Shown piece by piece: positions 33,491-42,483 of a DNA stretch of 64,000 bases (within the stretch, counting starts at the first letter, position 1; the number at the start of each line of letters is the position of its first letter). The stretch is from Pedobacter sp. MC2016-14 (GTDB lineage Bacteria; Bacteroidota; Bacteroidia; Sphingobacteriales; Sphingobacteriaceae). The stretch covers positions 2,480,001 through 2,544,000 of the forward strand of contig NZ_JAJMPA010000001.1 of the NCBI RefSeq assembly GCF_020991475.1, read 5' to 3'. Both the position numbers and the translations under genes were made by a program. Below the pieces are notes generated by a model that did not search any database, was not told where the DNA came from, and was given only the letters and a program-made list of their open reading frames with translations.

Positions 33491-36400
33491 ATGAAATTTT
33501 CTGCAATAACAGCAGAGGGTAGGGAGAATTGTATATTCTTTGCTGCTTCCACCAAGTCACGATTTTTAATTCGTCAGCTTATGCGCATTAGCTTAATCAC
33601 AGCAATTCTATGGTCAACCTCAATAAATTGCCTGTTTGCCCTGGATAGTAAAGCCCAGTCGCTGGGCAAGGTTCAGGTCACACTCGAATTTAAAAACGAG
33701 AGCGTATTGTCTGTGTTAAAAAAGATTGAACAATCTACGCCGTTCCGTTTCATGTACAGAAATACAGAACTGAAAGCATTAAAAAGCATCAGTTTATCTT
33801 CCGAAAGCCGTTCTGTAGAAGAACTTTTAAACCTTATCCTGGTTAAGGATGGTTTTAGTTACGAACAAGTTGGCAGTCAGATTTTAATCTCTAAATCAAA
33901 AACTCCTGCTGCCATGGCTAATGAGCTGCAACAAGTGCGGGTAACAGGTATGGTAACAGATGAAGATGGTGGACCTTTGCCGGGAGTAACCATTAGAGTT
34001 AAAGGAAACAATTCTATTAGTACAGCTACAGATTTAAATGGTCATTTTAACATTAATGTCGCTGATAAAAGTACAGTACTTATTTTTAGTTATGTTGGTT
34101 TCATCAGCAGGGAAGTAGTTATTGGAGATCAAACTTCCTTAAAAGTTGAGTTGAAGGCATCTGCAGGAAGCTTAAATGAAGTAGTTGTGATTGGATACGG
34201 CACCGCAGTTCGTAAAGATTTAACAGGTTCTGTTTCCAGCATATCTGCAGAGACTATAGCAAAACAACCCGTAGGTAATGTGCTAAATAGTATGCAAGGA
34301 AGAATGGCTGGTGTGCAAGTTGCGCAATCCAATGGCTTGCCAGGTTCTGGTGTATCTATTACGATTAGAGGTCGTAATTCCTTACTTAGCGGTAATTTAC
34401 CATTATATATCGTTGATGGGGTACCCTTTACTTTTTACAATTCCATTGTCTCTCCTCCATCAGATAACTTGAATGGAACGGGAATTTACGCTGCAAGCAG
34501 CGGTATAAGCCCTTTCAATAGCTTAAATCCAAACGATGTGGAAAGCATTAGTGTATTGAAAGATGCAGATGCTACAGCAATCTATGGTGCCAGAGGAGCC
34601 AATGGCGTAGTGCTAATAACGACTAAAAAAGGTAAGGCCGGAAAAACCAAACTTGATTTAAATGTGAGTTCCGGGATTGGAAAAGTTGGACATTATATTC
34701 CTATGCTTAGTGGAGAAGAATATCTGGCTTTAAGAAAAGAAGCTTTTGCCAATGATAATGTTGCACCGAATATCACCTCAGCACCCGACCTGCTTTCCTG
34801 GAGCCAAACTGAATTTACAAACTGGCAAAAAACTTTAATTGGTGGCACTGCGAAATATACAGACGCTCAGGCGACCCTGTCTGGTGGTAATGAAAATACG
34901 AATTTTACTTTTGGAACAGGTTATCATAAGGAGTCGACAGTATACCCCGGTGATAGTGGTCAGGATCGCTTTTCAGGTAGAATGAATGTACAGCATACTT
35001 CAACGAATAAAAAGTTTTATGCTTTATTTTCTACAACATATTCAAATGATGTAACCGATCTGCCATCTACAGATTTGGCGGGATTATATAACCTGCCACC
35101 AAATTATAATGCTTATAAACCTAATGGTGATTTAAATTATGTTCGTGGCATAACCAACCCATTTTCTTATTTACAGCAGCAATATAAAGGAACCACTGTT
35201 CATTTCAATACTAACGCAAATATGCGATATGAAATTTTGCAAGGATTAAATTTAAAGGCAAGTCTTGGTTATGCTACCATCACGTTAGATCAAAACTCAA
35301 GATTCCCGGCGTCATCCAAAAACAATGCTACTGCTGTTCAGGTAAGTTCTGCATCGTTTGCAAATAATTCTTCAAGGTCTTATATTATAGAGCCTCAATT
35401 AGAATATGACAGGCAAATTTTAAAGGGCAAATTAAATGCACTAATTGGTACTACTTTGCAGCAAAATGAGGCAAAGGGATATAGCAATACAGGCACAGGG
35501 TACAGTAATGATGGTTTATTGGGTGTATTATCAGCAGCTTCTACCACTAGTTTAGGTAATAGCTACGATTTTTATCGATACAATTCCATATTCGGTCGTT
35601 TGAATTATAATTGGGATGGTAAGTATATACTTAGTGGTACACTTCGTCGGGACGGCTCTTCAAAATTCGGAGAAAATTATAAATTTGGAACTTTTGGTGC
35701 AGTTGGTGCCGCCTATGTTTTTTCTGAAGAAGAACTGGTTAAAGAAAAACTTCCATTTTTGAGTTATGGAAAATTACGATCTAGTTACGGGGTAACTGGA
35801 AATGATCAAATAAGTAATTATCAGGGTATTAATACGTATTTAACGGCTGGAAATTCCTCTGCGTATCAGGGAACTTCAATTCAATATCCCGCAAGACTAG
35901 CAAATCCAGACATCAGGTGGGAGCGGACTAAAAAGTTTGAAGGTGCATTAGAGCTTGGCTTTTTTAAAGACAGAATTTTATTAACCGCAGCTTACTATAG
36001 AAACATTTCAGATAACCAGATCATTTATATCAATACTGCAGGTCAAGTTGGATTTTCTGAGTATTTGGGCAATTTTGATGCTAAAGTAGAAAATAAAGGG
36101 CTTGAATTTGAGTTTACCACCACCAATATAAAGTCTGATAATTTTACCTGGACCAGCTCATTCAATTACACGCAGTCTAGTACAAAACTATTATCTTTCC
36201 CTGATCTAGAGTCTTCAACAGCCTACAAAAATCAATTTGTTGTTGGAGAATCTCCATCTCTGCGCAGATTGTATGTTTATAACGGAATAGATCCTGCTAC
36301 AGGCAAAATTTTATATCAGACTTCCAATGCCAATGGTATACCGAGTTTTGTTACTGATCAGGTTGTGGCCAGAGTGGGGCATCCATACTATGGAGGCTTA

Positions 36401-36853
36401 ACCAATACATTCAACTATAAACAATTTGAATTAGGTTTTTTTCTTCAATTTAGCCATTCATATGGTAGCGTAAATAGTGTGACAGGAACTTTGGGTTCCT
36501 TAAGTAATCAAAACTCTTCAACATTAAACCATTGGAGAAATGATGGAAATCAGGCTGTATTCCCTGCACCGTCACAGACTGCTAATCCAGTTTACAATTC
36601 TTATGGATTTTATTATAACAGCTCCACGTTTTTCTATCAGGATGCATCCTGGTTAAAACTTAGAAACGTAAATGTAGCTTATCAATTTCCTTCAAGACTA
36701 ACTTCAAAAATCAAAGTTTCGAATTTAAGAGTTTACGGACAAGCACAGAACTTATGGACCATTACAAAAAATAAATATGTATATGATCCGGAAACAGGTA
36801 CATCCATGCCTGCCCTTAGAACAATGGTTATTGGTTTAAATGCATCATTTTAA
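33491..36853 (+). CDS. SusC/RagA-type TonB-dependent receptor with STN domain (locus 4)
   Basis: A 1120-residue outer-membrane transporter. The signal region is long (hydrophobic core at ~37-52, ending near LDSKAQS). STN is at ~57-130 (VQVTLEFKNESVLSVLKKIEQ), the carboxypeptidase-like domain at ~150-230 (VTGMVTDEDGGPLPGVTIRVKG), and the plug at ~240-380 (LNEVVVIGYGTAVRKDLTGSV, VLNSMQGRMAGVQVAQSNG, LYIVDGVPF, VLKDADATAIYGARGANGVVLITTKKG). The plug and barrel resemble locus 2 (SPFNSLNPNDVES, LSGGNENTNF, FNYTQSSTKLLSFPDLESS). It is regulated by the FecI/FecR pair upstream. Confidence 0.96.
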   Translation: MKFSAITAEGRENCIFFAASTKSRFLIRQLMRISLITAILWSTSINCLFALDSKAQSLGKVQVTLEFKNESVLSVLKKIEQSTPFRFMYRNTELKALKSISLSSESRSVEELLNLILVKDGFSYEQVGSQILISKSKTPAAMANELQQVRVTGMVTDEDGGPLPGVTIRVKGNNSISTATDLNGHFNINVADKSTVLIFSYVGFISREVVIGDQTSLKVELKASAGSLNEVVVIGYGTAVRKDLTGSVSSISAETIAKQPVGNVLNSMQGRMAGVQVAQSNGLPGSGVSITIRGRNSLLSGNLPLYIVDGVPFTFYNSIVSPPSDNLNGTGIYAASSGISPFNSLNPNDVESISVLKDADATAIYGARGANGVVLITTKKGKAGKTKLDLNVSSGIGKVGHYIPMLSGEEYLALRKEAFANDNVAPNITSAPDLLSWSQTEFTNWQKTLIGGTAKYTDAQATLSGGNENTNFTFGTGYHKESTVYPGDSGQDRFSGRMNVQHTSTNKKFYALFSTTYSNDVTDLPSTDLAGLYNLPPNYNAYKPNGDLNYVRGITNPFSYLQQQYKGTTVHFNTNANMRYEILQGLNLKASLGYATITLDQNSRFPASSKNNATAVQVSSASFANNSSRSYIIEPQLEYDRQILKGKLNALIGTTLQQNEAKGYSNTGTGYSNDGLLGVLSAASTTSLGNSYDFYRYNSIFGRLNYNWDGKYILSGTLRRDGSSKFGENYKFGTFGAVGAAYVFSEEELVKEKLPFLSYGKLRSSYGVTGNDQISNYQGINTYLTAGNSSAYQGTSIQYPARLANPDIRWERTKKFEGALELGFFKDRILLTAAYYRNISDNQIIYINTAGQVGFSEYLGNFDAKVENKGLEFEFTTTNIKSDNFTWTSSFNYTQSSTKLLSFPDLESSTAYKNQFVVGESPSLRRLYVYNGIDPATGKILYQTSNANGIPSFVTDQVVARVGHPYYGGLTNTFNYKQFELGFFLQFSHSYGSVNSVTGTLGSLSNQNSSTLNHWRNDGNQAVFPAPSQTANPVYNSYGFYYNSSTFFYQDASWLKLRNVNVAYQFPSRLTSKIKVSNLRVYGQAQNLWTITKNKYVYDPETGTSMPALRTMVIGLNASF

Positions 36854-36865
36854 TCTTAAAGCTTT

Positions 36866-38248
36866 ATGAAAATTTTTATAAAAGTCATTTTTGCAAGCTG
36901 TTTAATCAGCATCACTTTATTTTCTTCCTGTAAAAAATACTTGGAAGTTGGCGCGCCTATCAATCAGGTAGATAGTAAGGTTGCGTTTTCCACTGAGGTT
37001 GCGGCCTTAAGTTCTGTATCCGGTCTATATAATAACCCAAACTTTGTAGCTCATACCGGATACCCTGAGTATCCTCTTGTATCGGCAGTATCTTATCTCA
37101 CTGGAATGGCTGCTGACGAAGTATATGATGTTTATCCTTATTATGAATCATTCAGGACAAATACAATTCCCGCAGCAGATAACCTTAACAATAATATGTG
37201 GAATTCTGCCTATAAAGAGATTCATTTTATTAATGTGGCAATAGAAGGTTTGACAGCAAGTACCGGCATTAGTGAAGCTTCAAGAAAACAATTGCTGGGT
37301 GAATGTTATACATTGAGGGCATTGTGCTTTTTTTACCTGACCAATATGTATGGCGATGTGCCTTTAGTGCTAACTTCTTCAGTAGCTACAAATGCAACGA
37401 TGCCAAGAACCGCACAGACTGCTGTTTATGCACAGATGGTTGCAGATCTTACTACCGCCCAATCTTTGCTCACAGATGCGTATCCTACGGCTTTAAGGGT
37501 AAGGATTAATAAAACGGCTGCTACAGCATTGCTGGCAAGGGTATATCTTTATCAGCAAAACTGGGCTGCTGCAGAAAGCCAGGCTTCTTCTATCATCAAC
37601 AATACCAATTATGGTCTAGCAAATATAGATAACACCTTTATTAATACCAGTTCGGAAACGATCTGGCAGTTATTTACGCCCTTTGGATATAATATATATG
37701 GCAGGAATTATATTCCAGCTGGTACTGCTATTGAAAATGTAATCTATGTTTCTCTGGAAACAAGTTTCGAGGCAGGAGATCAGCGAAAGGTAAAATGGAT
37801 GAAAGCTGGAACCGCTTCTGGTATTCCGGCGTATTATCCATTTAAGTATAAACTTCCAGCATCCACTACAGCAGGAAACGAATATCTGGTAATGTTTAGG
37901 TTGTCTGAGCAATACCTGATTCGTGCGGAAGCCCGTGCACATCAGTCAAAATTAACGGGAATTGGCAGCGCTGCAGAAGATCTTCTGGCAGTCCGCGCAA
38001 GGGCAGGTTTAGGAAATGTTACAGCTACTGATGAGCCCGGAATGTTACTAGCTATTGAAAATGAGCGTTACCATGAACTCTTTACAGAAGGACACCGCTG
38101 GTTTGATTTGAAACGCACAGGCAGGGCTACTGCCGTACTAGGTCCCAAAAAGCCTGGCTGGAAATCTACGGCCGTGCTGTACCCAATACCCGCTCAGCAA
38201 AGATTAATTAATAAAACTTTGACTCAAAATCTAGGCTACGAAAATTAG
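36866..38248 (+). CDS. SusD/RagB-family outer-membrane lipoprotein (locus 4)
   Basis: A 460-residue surface lipoprotein with lipobox LFSSC (Cys22) and KKYLEVGAP. SusD features are KEIHFINVAIEGL, LLGECYTLRALCFFYLTNMYGDVPLV, LSEQYLIRAEARAHQS and NERYHELFTEGHRWFDLKRTG. It ends YPIPAQQRLINKTLTQNLGYEN, similar to the locus 2 SusD. It starts 12 bases after susC and is followed by a small GNRA-loop hairpin and then the TlpA gene. Confidence 0.95.
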   Translation: MKIFIKVIFASCLISITLFSSCKKYLEVGAPINQVDSKVAFSTEVAALSSVSGLYNNPNFVAHTGYPEYPLVSAVSYLTGMAADEVYDVYPYYESFRTNTIPAADNLNNNMWNSAYKEIHFINVAIEGLTASTGISEASRKQLLGECYTLRALCFFYLTNMYGDVPLVLTSSVATNATMPRTAQTAVYAQMVADLTTAQSLLTDAYPTALRVRINKTAATALLARVYLYQQNWAAAESQASSIINNTNYGLANIDNTFINTSSETIWQLFTPFGYNIYGRNYIPAGTAIENVIYVSLETSFEAGDQRKVKWMKAGTASGIPAYYPFKYKLPASTTAGNEYLVMFRLSEQYLIRAEARAHQSKLTGIGSAAEDLLAVRARAGLGNVTATDEPGMLLAIENERYHELFTEGHRWFDLKRTGRATAVLGPKKPGWKSTAVLYPIPAQQRLINKTLTQNLGYEN

Positions 38249-38254
38249 ATCTAC

Positions 38255-38276
38255 GGAGGGTCAGAAATGACTCTCC
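38255..38276 (+). terminator. Hairpin with GAAA tetraloop after susD (locus 4)
   Basis: GGAGGGTCA (38255-38263) and TGACTCTCC (38268-38276) form a 9-bp stem with one G-U pair and a GAAA (GNRA) loop. Only TTTC follows, so it may be an mRNA-processing or stabilising element, or a weak terminator before the TlpA gene. Confidence 0.45.
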
Positions 38277-38291
38277 TTTCACCCTACCTTC

Positions 38292-39710
38292 ATGAAAAAA
38301 CAAATTTTATACTTCATCTTATTGCTCTTTTTCTCAGTGTCAGTTGTGGCTCAGGAACAACAACCAGTTCCTGTTGAACTAAAAAAACTAATCGATGGTA
38401 AGGATGCCAGTCAAATCAATAAAATACTTGATTCACTTGTTTCAACGGATAAAGAGGCGAACCTTAACTTATTGATTTCTTTTTATACTACTAAACGAAA
38501 TCCAGCTAAGATAGATTCCATCCGTAAACTGGCCATTCAAAAATTCCCCAATGGTTTTGCTGCTTTCGATGCACTATCAGATAAAATATATTATGAAACA
38601 GATCCTGTAAAGAATGAAGCTAACTATAAACAACTCATCTCCCAGTTTGGTAAAGTTCCGGAACTTGCTGGTCACAAATATTTTGATTTTTCCAGGCACT
38701 TTGTAGCACTTACGTTTAGAAATAACCCGAAAAAGGTAATTTATTACCTTAACTTGGTTCAGGATAGCTTATACAAAACTCAATCTTACTCTTATGCAGC
38801 ACGGGAAACATACGCGCGTAAAGAATATGCTTTGGCAGAAACTTTGATCAGAAAAGCCATAACTGAGGAAAGTAATCGGAATTCAGAAAAGACCCCTGCC
38901 TACTATGCCTATGCCAAACAATTAGCAGCGGTATTATATGCAAACAGTAAGTTTAAAGAGGGCTTGAAGTATGCCCGGGAAGTAAAGGAGGCTGATAAAA
39001 AGGAAGATAAACCCTTTGATGATACATTCCTGAAGCTTTTAATCTCGAATAAGCAATATAAGGATGCATATCCATTAATTGTAGCTAGAATTAAAGAAGG
39101 CACCGCATCTGCGGAAATAAAAGGAGGTTTTAGAAATGCGTATGTTGCCGAAAAAGGTACTGATGATGGTTTTACGGAATTTGAAGCGGAACTTTACGCA
39201 TCATTGAAAGCTAAATTGCGAGCGGATTTGGAGAAAAAGATGGTTAGAGAACCTGCGACGAATTTCTCACTTAAGGACTTAAATGGGCAGCTAGTCTCGC
39301 TGGCTGATTTAAAAGGAAAAATTGTTATCCTTGATTTTTGGGCCACTTGGTGTGCGCCCTGTAAAGCTTCTTTTCCTGCCATGCAAATGGCGGTAAATAA
39401 ATATGAAAAGGATCCTAATGTGAAATTTCTGTTTATACATACTTGGGAGAAAACTCAGACGGCTGTTAAAGATGCAAGAGATTACATTAAAGCTAATAAC
39501 TATAACTTTCAGGTGCTGATGGATTTGAAAGATCCTGTTACAAAAATTAACAAAACGATAAGTGACTACAAGGTTAAGGGCATTCCTGCTAAGTTTGTGA
39601 TTGATGGTAATGGCGATATACGATTTCAGTTAATGGGTTTTGATGGTAGTAACGAAGCTGCTGTTGAAGAATTATCTATGATGATAGATATGATAAAAAG
39701 TGGTAAATAA
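38292..39710 (+). CDS. TlpA-family thioredoxin-like protein with helical N-terminal domain (locus 4)
   Basis: A 472-residue periplasmic protein with a signal peptide (MKKQILYFILLLFFSVSVVAQ). Residues ~25-310 are helical and TPR-like (TYARKEYALAETLIRKAI, QLAAVLYANSKFKEGLKYAREV). From ~320 a thioredoxin domain follows (TNFSLKDLNGQLVSLADLKGKIVILDFWATWCAPCK) with the active-site pair Cys354/Cys357 and the cis-Pro segment KGIPAKFVIDGNG. It lacks the DUF4369 domain of the locus 1 thioredoxins, so the accessory genes of loci 1 and 4 are of the same broad family but not recent copies. It is probably co-transcribed with SusCD, 43 bases upstream. Confidence 0.9.
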   Translation: MKKQILYFILLLFFSVSVVAQEQQPVPVELKKLIDGKDASQINKILDSLVSTDKEANLNLLISFYTTKRNPAKIDSIRKLAIQKFPNGFAAFDALSDKIYYETDPVKNEANYKQLISQFGKVPELAGHKYFDFSRHFVALTFRNNPKKVIYYLNLVQDSLYKTQSYSYAARETYARKEYALAETLIRKAITEESNRNSEKTPAYYAYAKQLAAVLYANSKFKEGLKYAREVKEADKKEDKPFDDTFLKLLISNKQYKDAYPLIVARIKEGTASAEIKGGFRNAYVAEKGTDDGFTEFEAELYASLKAKLRADLEKKMVREPATNFSLKDLNGQLVSLADLKGKIVILDFWATWCAPCKASFPAMQMAVNKYEKDPNVKFLFIHTWEKTQTAVKDARDYIKANNYNFQVLMDLKDPVTKINKTISDYKVKGIPAKFVIDGNGDIRFQLMGFDGSNEAAVEELSMMIDMIKSGK

Positions 39711-39721
39711 TTTTGCATTTG

Positions 39722-39729
39722 TATCTTTG
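39722..39729 (+). promoter_or_regulatory. TAnnTTTG-type -7 promoter element before the AraC-type gene
   Basis: TATCTTTG matches the Bacteroidota -7 consensus TAnnTTTG and lies 17 bases before the ATG at 39747. No convincing -33 box was seen at the usual distance. Confidence 0.45.
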
Positions 39730-39746
39730 GATTAAAATCCTGAGCC

Positions 39747-40139
39747 ATGCCGTTACCTAAAAAAATCGTATCCCGAAAAGATGAAATTACCAATGATTTC
39801 ATAAAGCTAGTGCATGACCATGTGGCTGATCTGAAAAATGGGCAGGTCAACCACATGTGTCATACCAGCGATTACGCAAAGCTCCTTTTTATACACCCGC
39901 GACACCTTACGAATACCATTAAACTGACTACAGGGAAATCACCTTGTGACTGGGGAGAGGAACTGGTGATCGCTGAAGTGCAGCAACTGTTAAGGGAAAC
40001 AGAACTCTCGATAGCTCAGATAGGCTACCGCTTTGCCTACACTGAACCCACTAACTTTGTGAAGTTCTATAAATCTATGACGGGAACCACTCCACTTAAA
40101 TACCGCAAAAGCATAAGGGAAGAAAAATTATCGACATAA
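39747..40139 (+). CDS. AraC-family DNA-binding domain protein
   Basis: A 130-residue protein consisting of little more than the AraC/XylS double helix-turn-helix (residues ~35-125). The first helix-turn-helix covers LLFIHPRHLTNTIKLTTGKSP. The second has the typical SIAQIGYRFAYTEPTNFVKFYKSMTGTTPLKYRKS. There is no N-terminal sensing domain, so effector binding must come from elsewhere or be absent. It sits 68 bases before an SDR oxidoreductase on the same strand, a common arrangement in which such regulators control the neighbouring enzyme; that link is inferred. Confidence 0.85.
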   Translation: MPLPKKIVSRKDEITNDFIKLVHDHVADLKNGQVNHMCHTSDYAKLLFIHPRHLTNTIKLTTGKSPCDWGEELVIAEVQQLLRETELSIAQIGYRFAYTEPTNFVKFYKSMTGTTPLKYRKSIREEKLST

Positions 40140-40207
40140 AATACTGAAGACTGCACCATTTTTGAGGGCTTTACATTGTGCAAATTTGTATCAACAAAAA
40201 ATAAGAC

Positions 40208-40972
40208 ATGGAAAGTTCAACTAAAATAGCATTGGTAACCGGCGGTAGTCGCGGTTTAGGTAAAAACATGGCATTGGCCATTGCAAATAAGGGTATTGAT
40301 GTTGTAATTACTTACAACAGTAAAAAAGAAGAAGCGGAGGAAGTGGTTGCTGAAATCAGGCAATTGGGTCGCAAAGCGGCAGCATTACAACTCAGTGTAG
40401 GAGAGGTAAAGACCTTTGATAGCTTCATTTCGGAGCTGAAAACAGTATTAGCAGATACTTTTTCTGCAAATCAAATCAATTTTCTGATCAACAATGCAGG
40501 TATCGGAATCAACGCAGCTTTTGCAGAAACAACCGAAGAACAGTTTGATGCTTTATTAAACATCCAATTTAAAGGGGTATTCTTTTTAACTCAAAAGGCA
40601 CTGGCCATTATAGCCGATGGAGGAAGGATTGTAAACATTTCTACAGGATTGGCCAGGTTTGCCACGCCGGGGTATGCCGCTTATGCATCGATGAAAGGTG
40701 CGATAGAAACTTTAACAAAATATCAGGCAAAAGAATTAGGTGCAAAGGGTATTGCGGTAAATGTTGTTGCACCAGGTGCAATTGAAACAGATTTTGGTGG
40801 TGGAATGGTACGCGATAATGAACACGTAAACAAACATCTTGCCTCTGTAACTTCTCTTGGTAGAGTTGGTTTGCCAGATGATATTGGAGGTGTAGTTGCC
40901 TTTTTGTGTACTGAAGAAGCCAGGTGGATCAATGCACAGCGCATAGAAGTTTCTGGCGGGATGTTTTTGTAG
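40208..40972 (+). CDS. SDR-family NAD(P)-dependent oxidoreductase
   Basis: A 254-residue classical short-chain dehydrogenase. The cofactor motif TGGSRGLGKN is at residues 11-20, the structural NNAG motif follows (INFLINNAGIGIN), and the catalytic triad region has the serine in NISTG and YASMK (Tyr159, Lys163). The C-terminal segment IEVSGGMFL matches the usual (D)GG ending. The length is normal. Substrate cannot be assigned; many such proteins are annotated as 3-ketoacyl-ACP reductase-like without proof. The regulator upstream is its likely transcription partner. Confidence 0.92.
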   Translation: MESSTKIALVTGGSRGLGKNMALAIANKGIDVVITYNSKKEEAEEVVAEIRQLGRKAAALQLSVGEVKTFDSFISELKTVLADTFSANQINFLINNAGIGINAAFAETTEEQFDALLNIQFKGVFFLTQKALAIIADGGRIVNISTGLARFATPGYAAYASMKGAIETLTKYQAKELGAKGIAVNVVAPGAIETDFGGGMVRDNEHVNKHLASVTSLGRVGLPDDIGGVVAFLCTEEARWINAQRIEVSGGMFL

Positions 40973-40992
40973 ATCCATCCTAAATTTATTTT

Positions 40993-41078
40993 AAAGGCAG
41001 TTTGGGTGAAAATCTAATTGAGTTTTTTGTCTGATTGGCAATTATAACATGATAAGCATTTTCACTTAACCTGCCTTT
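40993..41078. repeat. Imperfect 21-bp inverted repeat between SDR and antiporter genes
   Basis: AAAGGCAGTTTGGGTGAAAAT (first 20 bases at 40993-41012) pairs with a right arm at 41058-41078 across a 44-base loop. Only one position cannot pair, and two are G-U. It lies between converging genes and could be a bidirectional terminator or a remnant of a small mobile hairpin element. Confidence 0.55.
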
Positions 41079-41160
41079 ACTCTCTATTACATGTGCTGGA
41101 TAGTCAGATTTATTTGCCGACTTATACTAGCTTTGCTGTGCAGAATTGAACTTCTTTTCA

Positions 41161-42423
41161 TCAATCTGTTAGTTTATTTACCACTTTGTTAAGTGTTAAA
41201 CCCTGCACAATAATAGAAAATACAACGATAATGTAGCTTATGGATACAATCATCGGCTTAAATTCTGAATCAGGAAGTGATAAGGCTAAAGCAACGGAAA
41301 TGCCTCCTCTTAAACCTGCCCAGATGACTATAATGATGCGTTTGTTCGGCAAAGCCAGGCGACGACCTAACAGCATTGCAGGAGCAGTTATACTGACTGC
41401 TCTGGCTATTAAAACGAATACAATAGCTAGTAAACTGATTAGCCAATAGGCAGCGTAAAAGTGTATTACTGCAATTTGCAGGCCTATCATTACAAAAAGA
41501 ATGGTATTTAAAAGATCATCTATCAGACCCCAGATTTTGTTTAAAATTGTGTTTAATGGTACTGCATCATCTGTACTGGCCAGCTTAACATTGCTCAGCA
41601 TTAATCCAGCTGCAACAGCGGCAAGTGGAATGGATACATGAAGTAAGCCACCTAATACGGCTATACCCATTACCATGGCAATGGTGATCATGAGGATAGT
41701 TTGAAGATCTGCAATTCTTTTGATCAGGTAGCTGCAAATTAATGCCGAAGCCAAACCCAGCAACACACCACCAAATACTTCCTGGGTAAACAGCTGAAGG
41801 GTATGCGACCAGGTAAAAACTACGCTGGAATCTTCTGTAAGTTCGCGCAGGATTACAAATAGCAAAATTCCGGCACCATCGTTAAACAAAGATTCTCCGC
41901 CAATAATGGTTTCAAGAGATTTGGGGATTCTTGATTTCTTTAATACAGAAAGTACTGCCACAGGATCGGTAGGAGAGATGAGCGCCCCAAAAAGTAAACA
42001 ATATAGTATCGGGACATCTATTCCGAAAAATGGGAGTGTATAGTAAAATAGGAAGCCAAATATTGTTGTAGAACCTACAACACCAACTGTACTTAATATG
42101 AGTACCGGGAACTTTTGTTGTTTTAATTTTTCAAAATCGAAATGTAAGGCACTTGCAAAAAGAAGAAAGGCAAGCATAACATCGAGTAGCGTCCGGGTAA
42201 AGTCTACACTCGCATTTAGCTCTTTAATGAAATGAAAAGCTGTAGGGAGAGATTTACCCGCAATTAGGATGATGATGGACAGCACGATGGAGATGACCAT
42301 AATGCCAATAGTTCCGGGAAGTTTAACGTATCGTTGGTTGATGTAAGATATGAGGGAACTAACAGTAAAAAGTGCGGCAATAGTGGTAAAGGTATCCATA
42401 AATTGCACTTGCACATTAATCAT
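41161..42423 (-). CDS. CPA1-family Na+/H+ antiporter
   Basis: A 420-residue inner-membrane cation:proton antiporter of the NhaP/CPA1 type with about 12 helices. The signature pore region PTDPVAVLSVLKKSRIPKSLETIIGGESLFNDGAGILLF contains the ion-binding Asp and the conserved ESLFNDG. A later GLRGGISVALALSLP motif is also typical. It should exchange Na+ (or K+) for protons in pH and salt balance. An in-frame ATG at 42399 is an alternative start. No long cytoplasmic C-terminal domain is present. It is transcribed alone, divergent from apbE. Confidence 0.92.
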   Translation of the reverse strand: MINVQVQFMDTFTTIAALFTVSSLISYINQRYVKLPGTIGIMVISIVLSIIILIAGKSLPTAFHFIKELNASVDFTRTLLDVMLAFLLFASALHFDFEKLKQQKFPVLILSTVGVVGSTTIFGFLFYYTLPFFGIDVPILYCLLFGALISPTDPVAVLSVLKKSRIPKSLETIIGGESLFNDGAGILLFVILRELTEDSSVVFTWSHTLQLFTQEVFGGVLLGLASALICSYLIKRIADLQTILMITIAMVMGIAVLGGLLHVSIPLAAVAAGLMLSNVKLASTDDAVPLNTILNKIWGLIDDLLNTILFVMIGLQIAVIHFYAAYWLISLLAIVFVLIARAVSITAPAMLLGRRLALPNKRIIIVIWAGLRGGISVALALSLPDSEFKPMIVSISYIIVVFSIIVQGLTLNKVVNKLTD

Positions 42424-42483
42424 GCCTGCTATTGAGAAATGTACAAATTGATGGATTTATCGGGAATTTTATAATTTTATACC

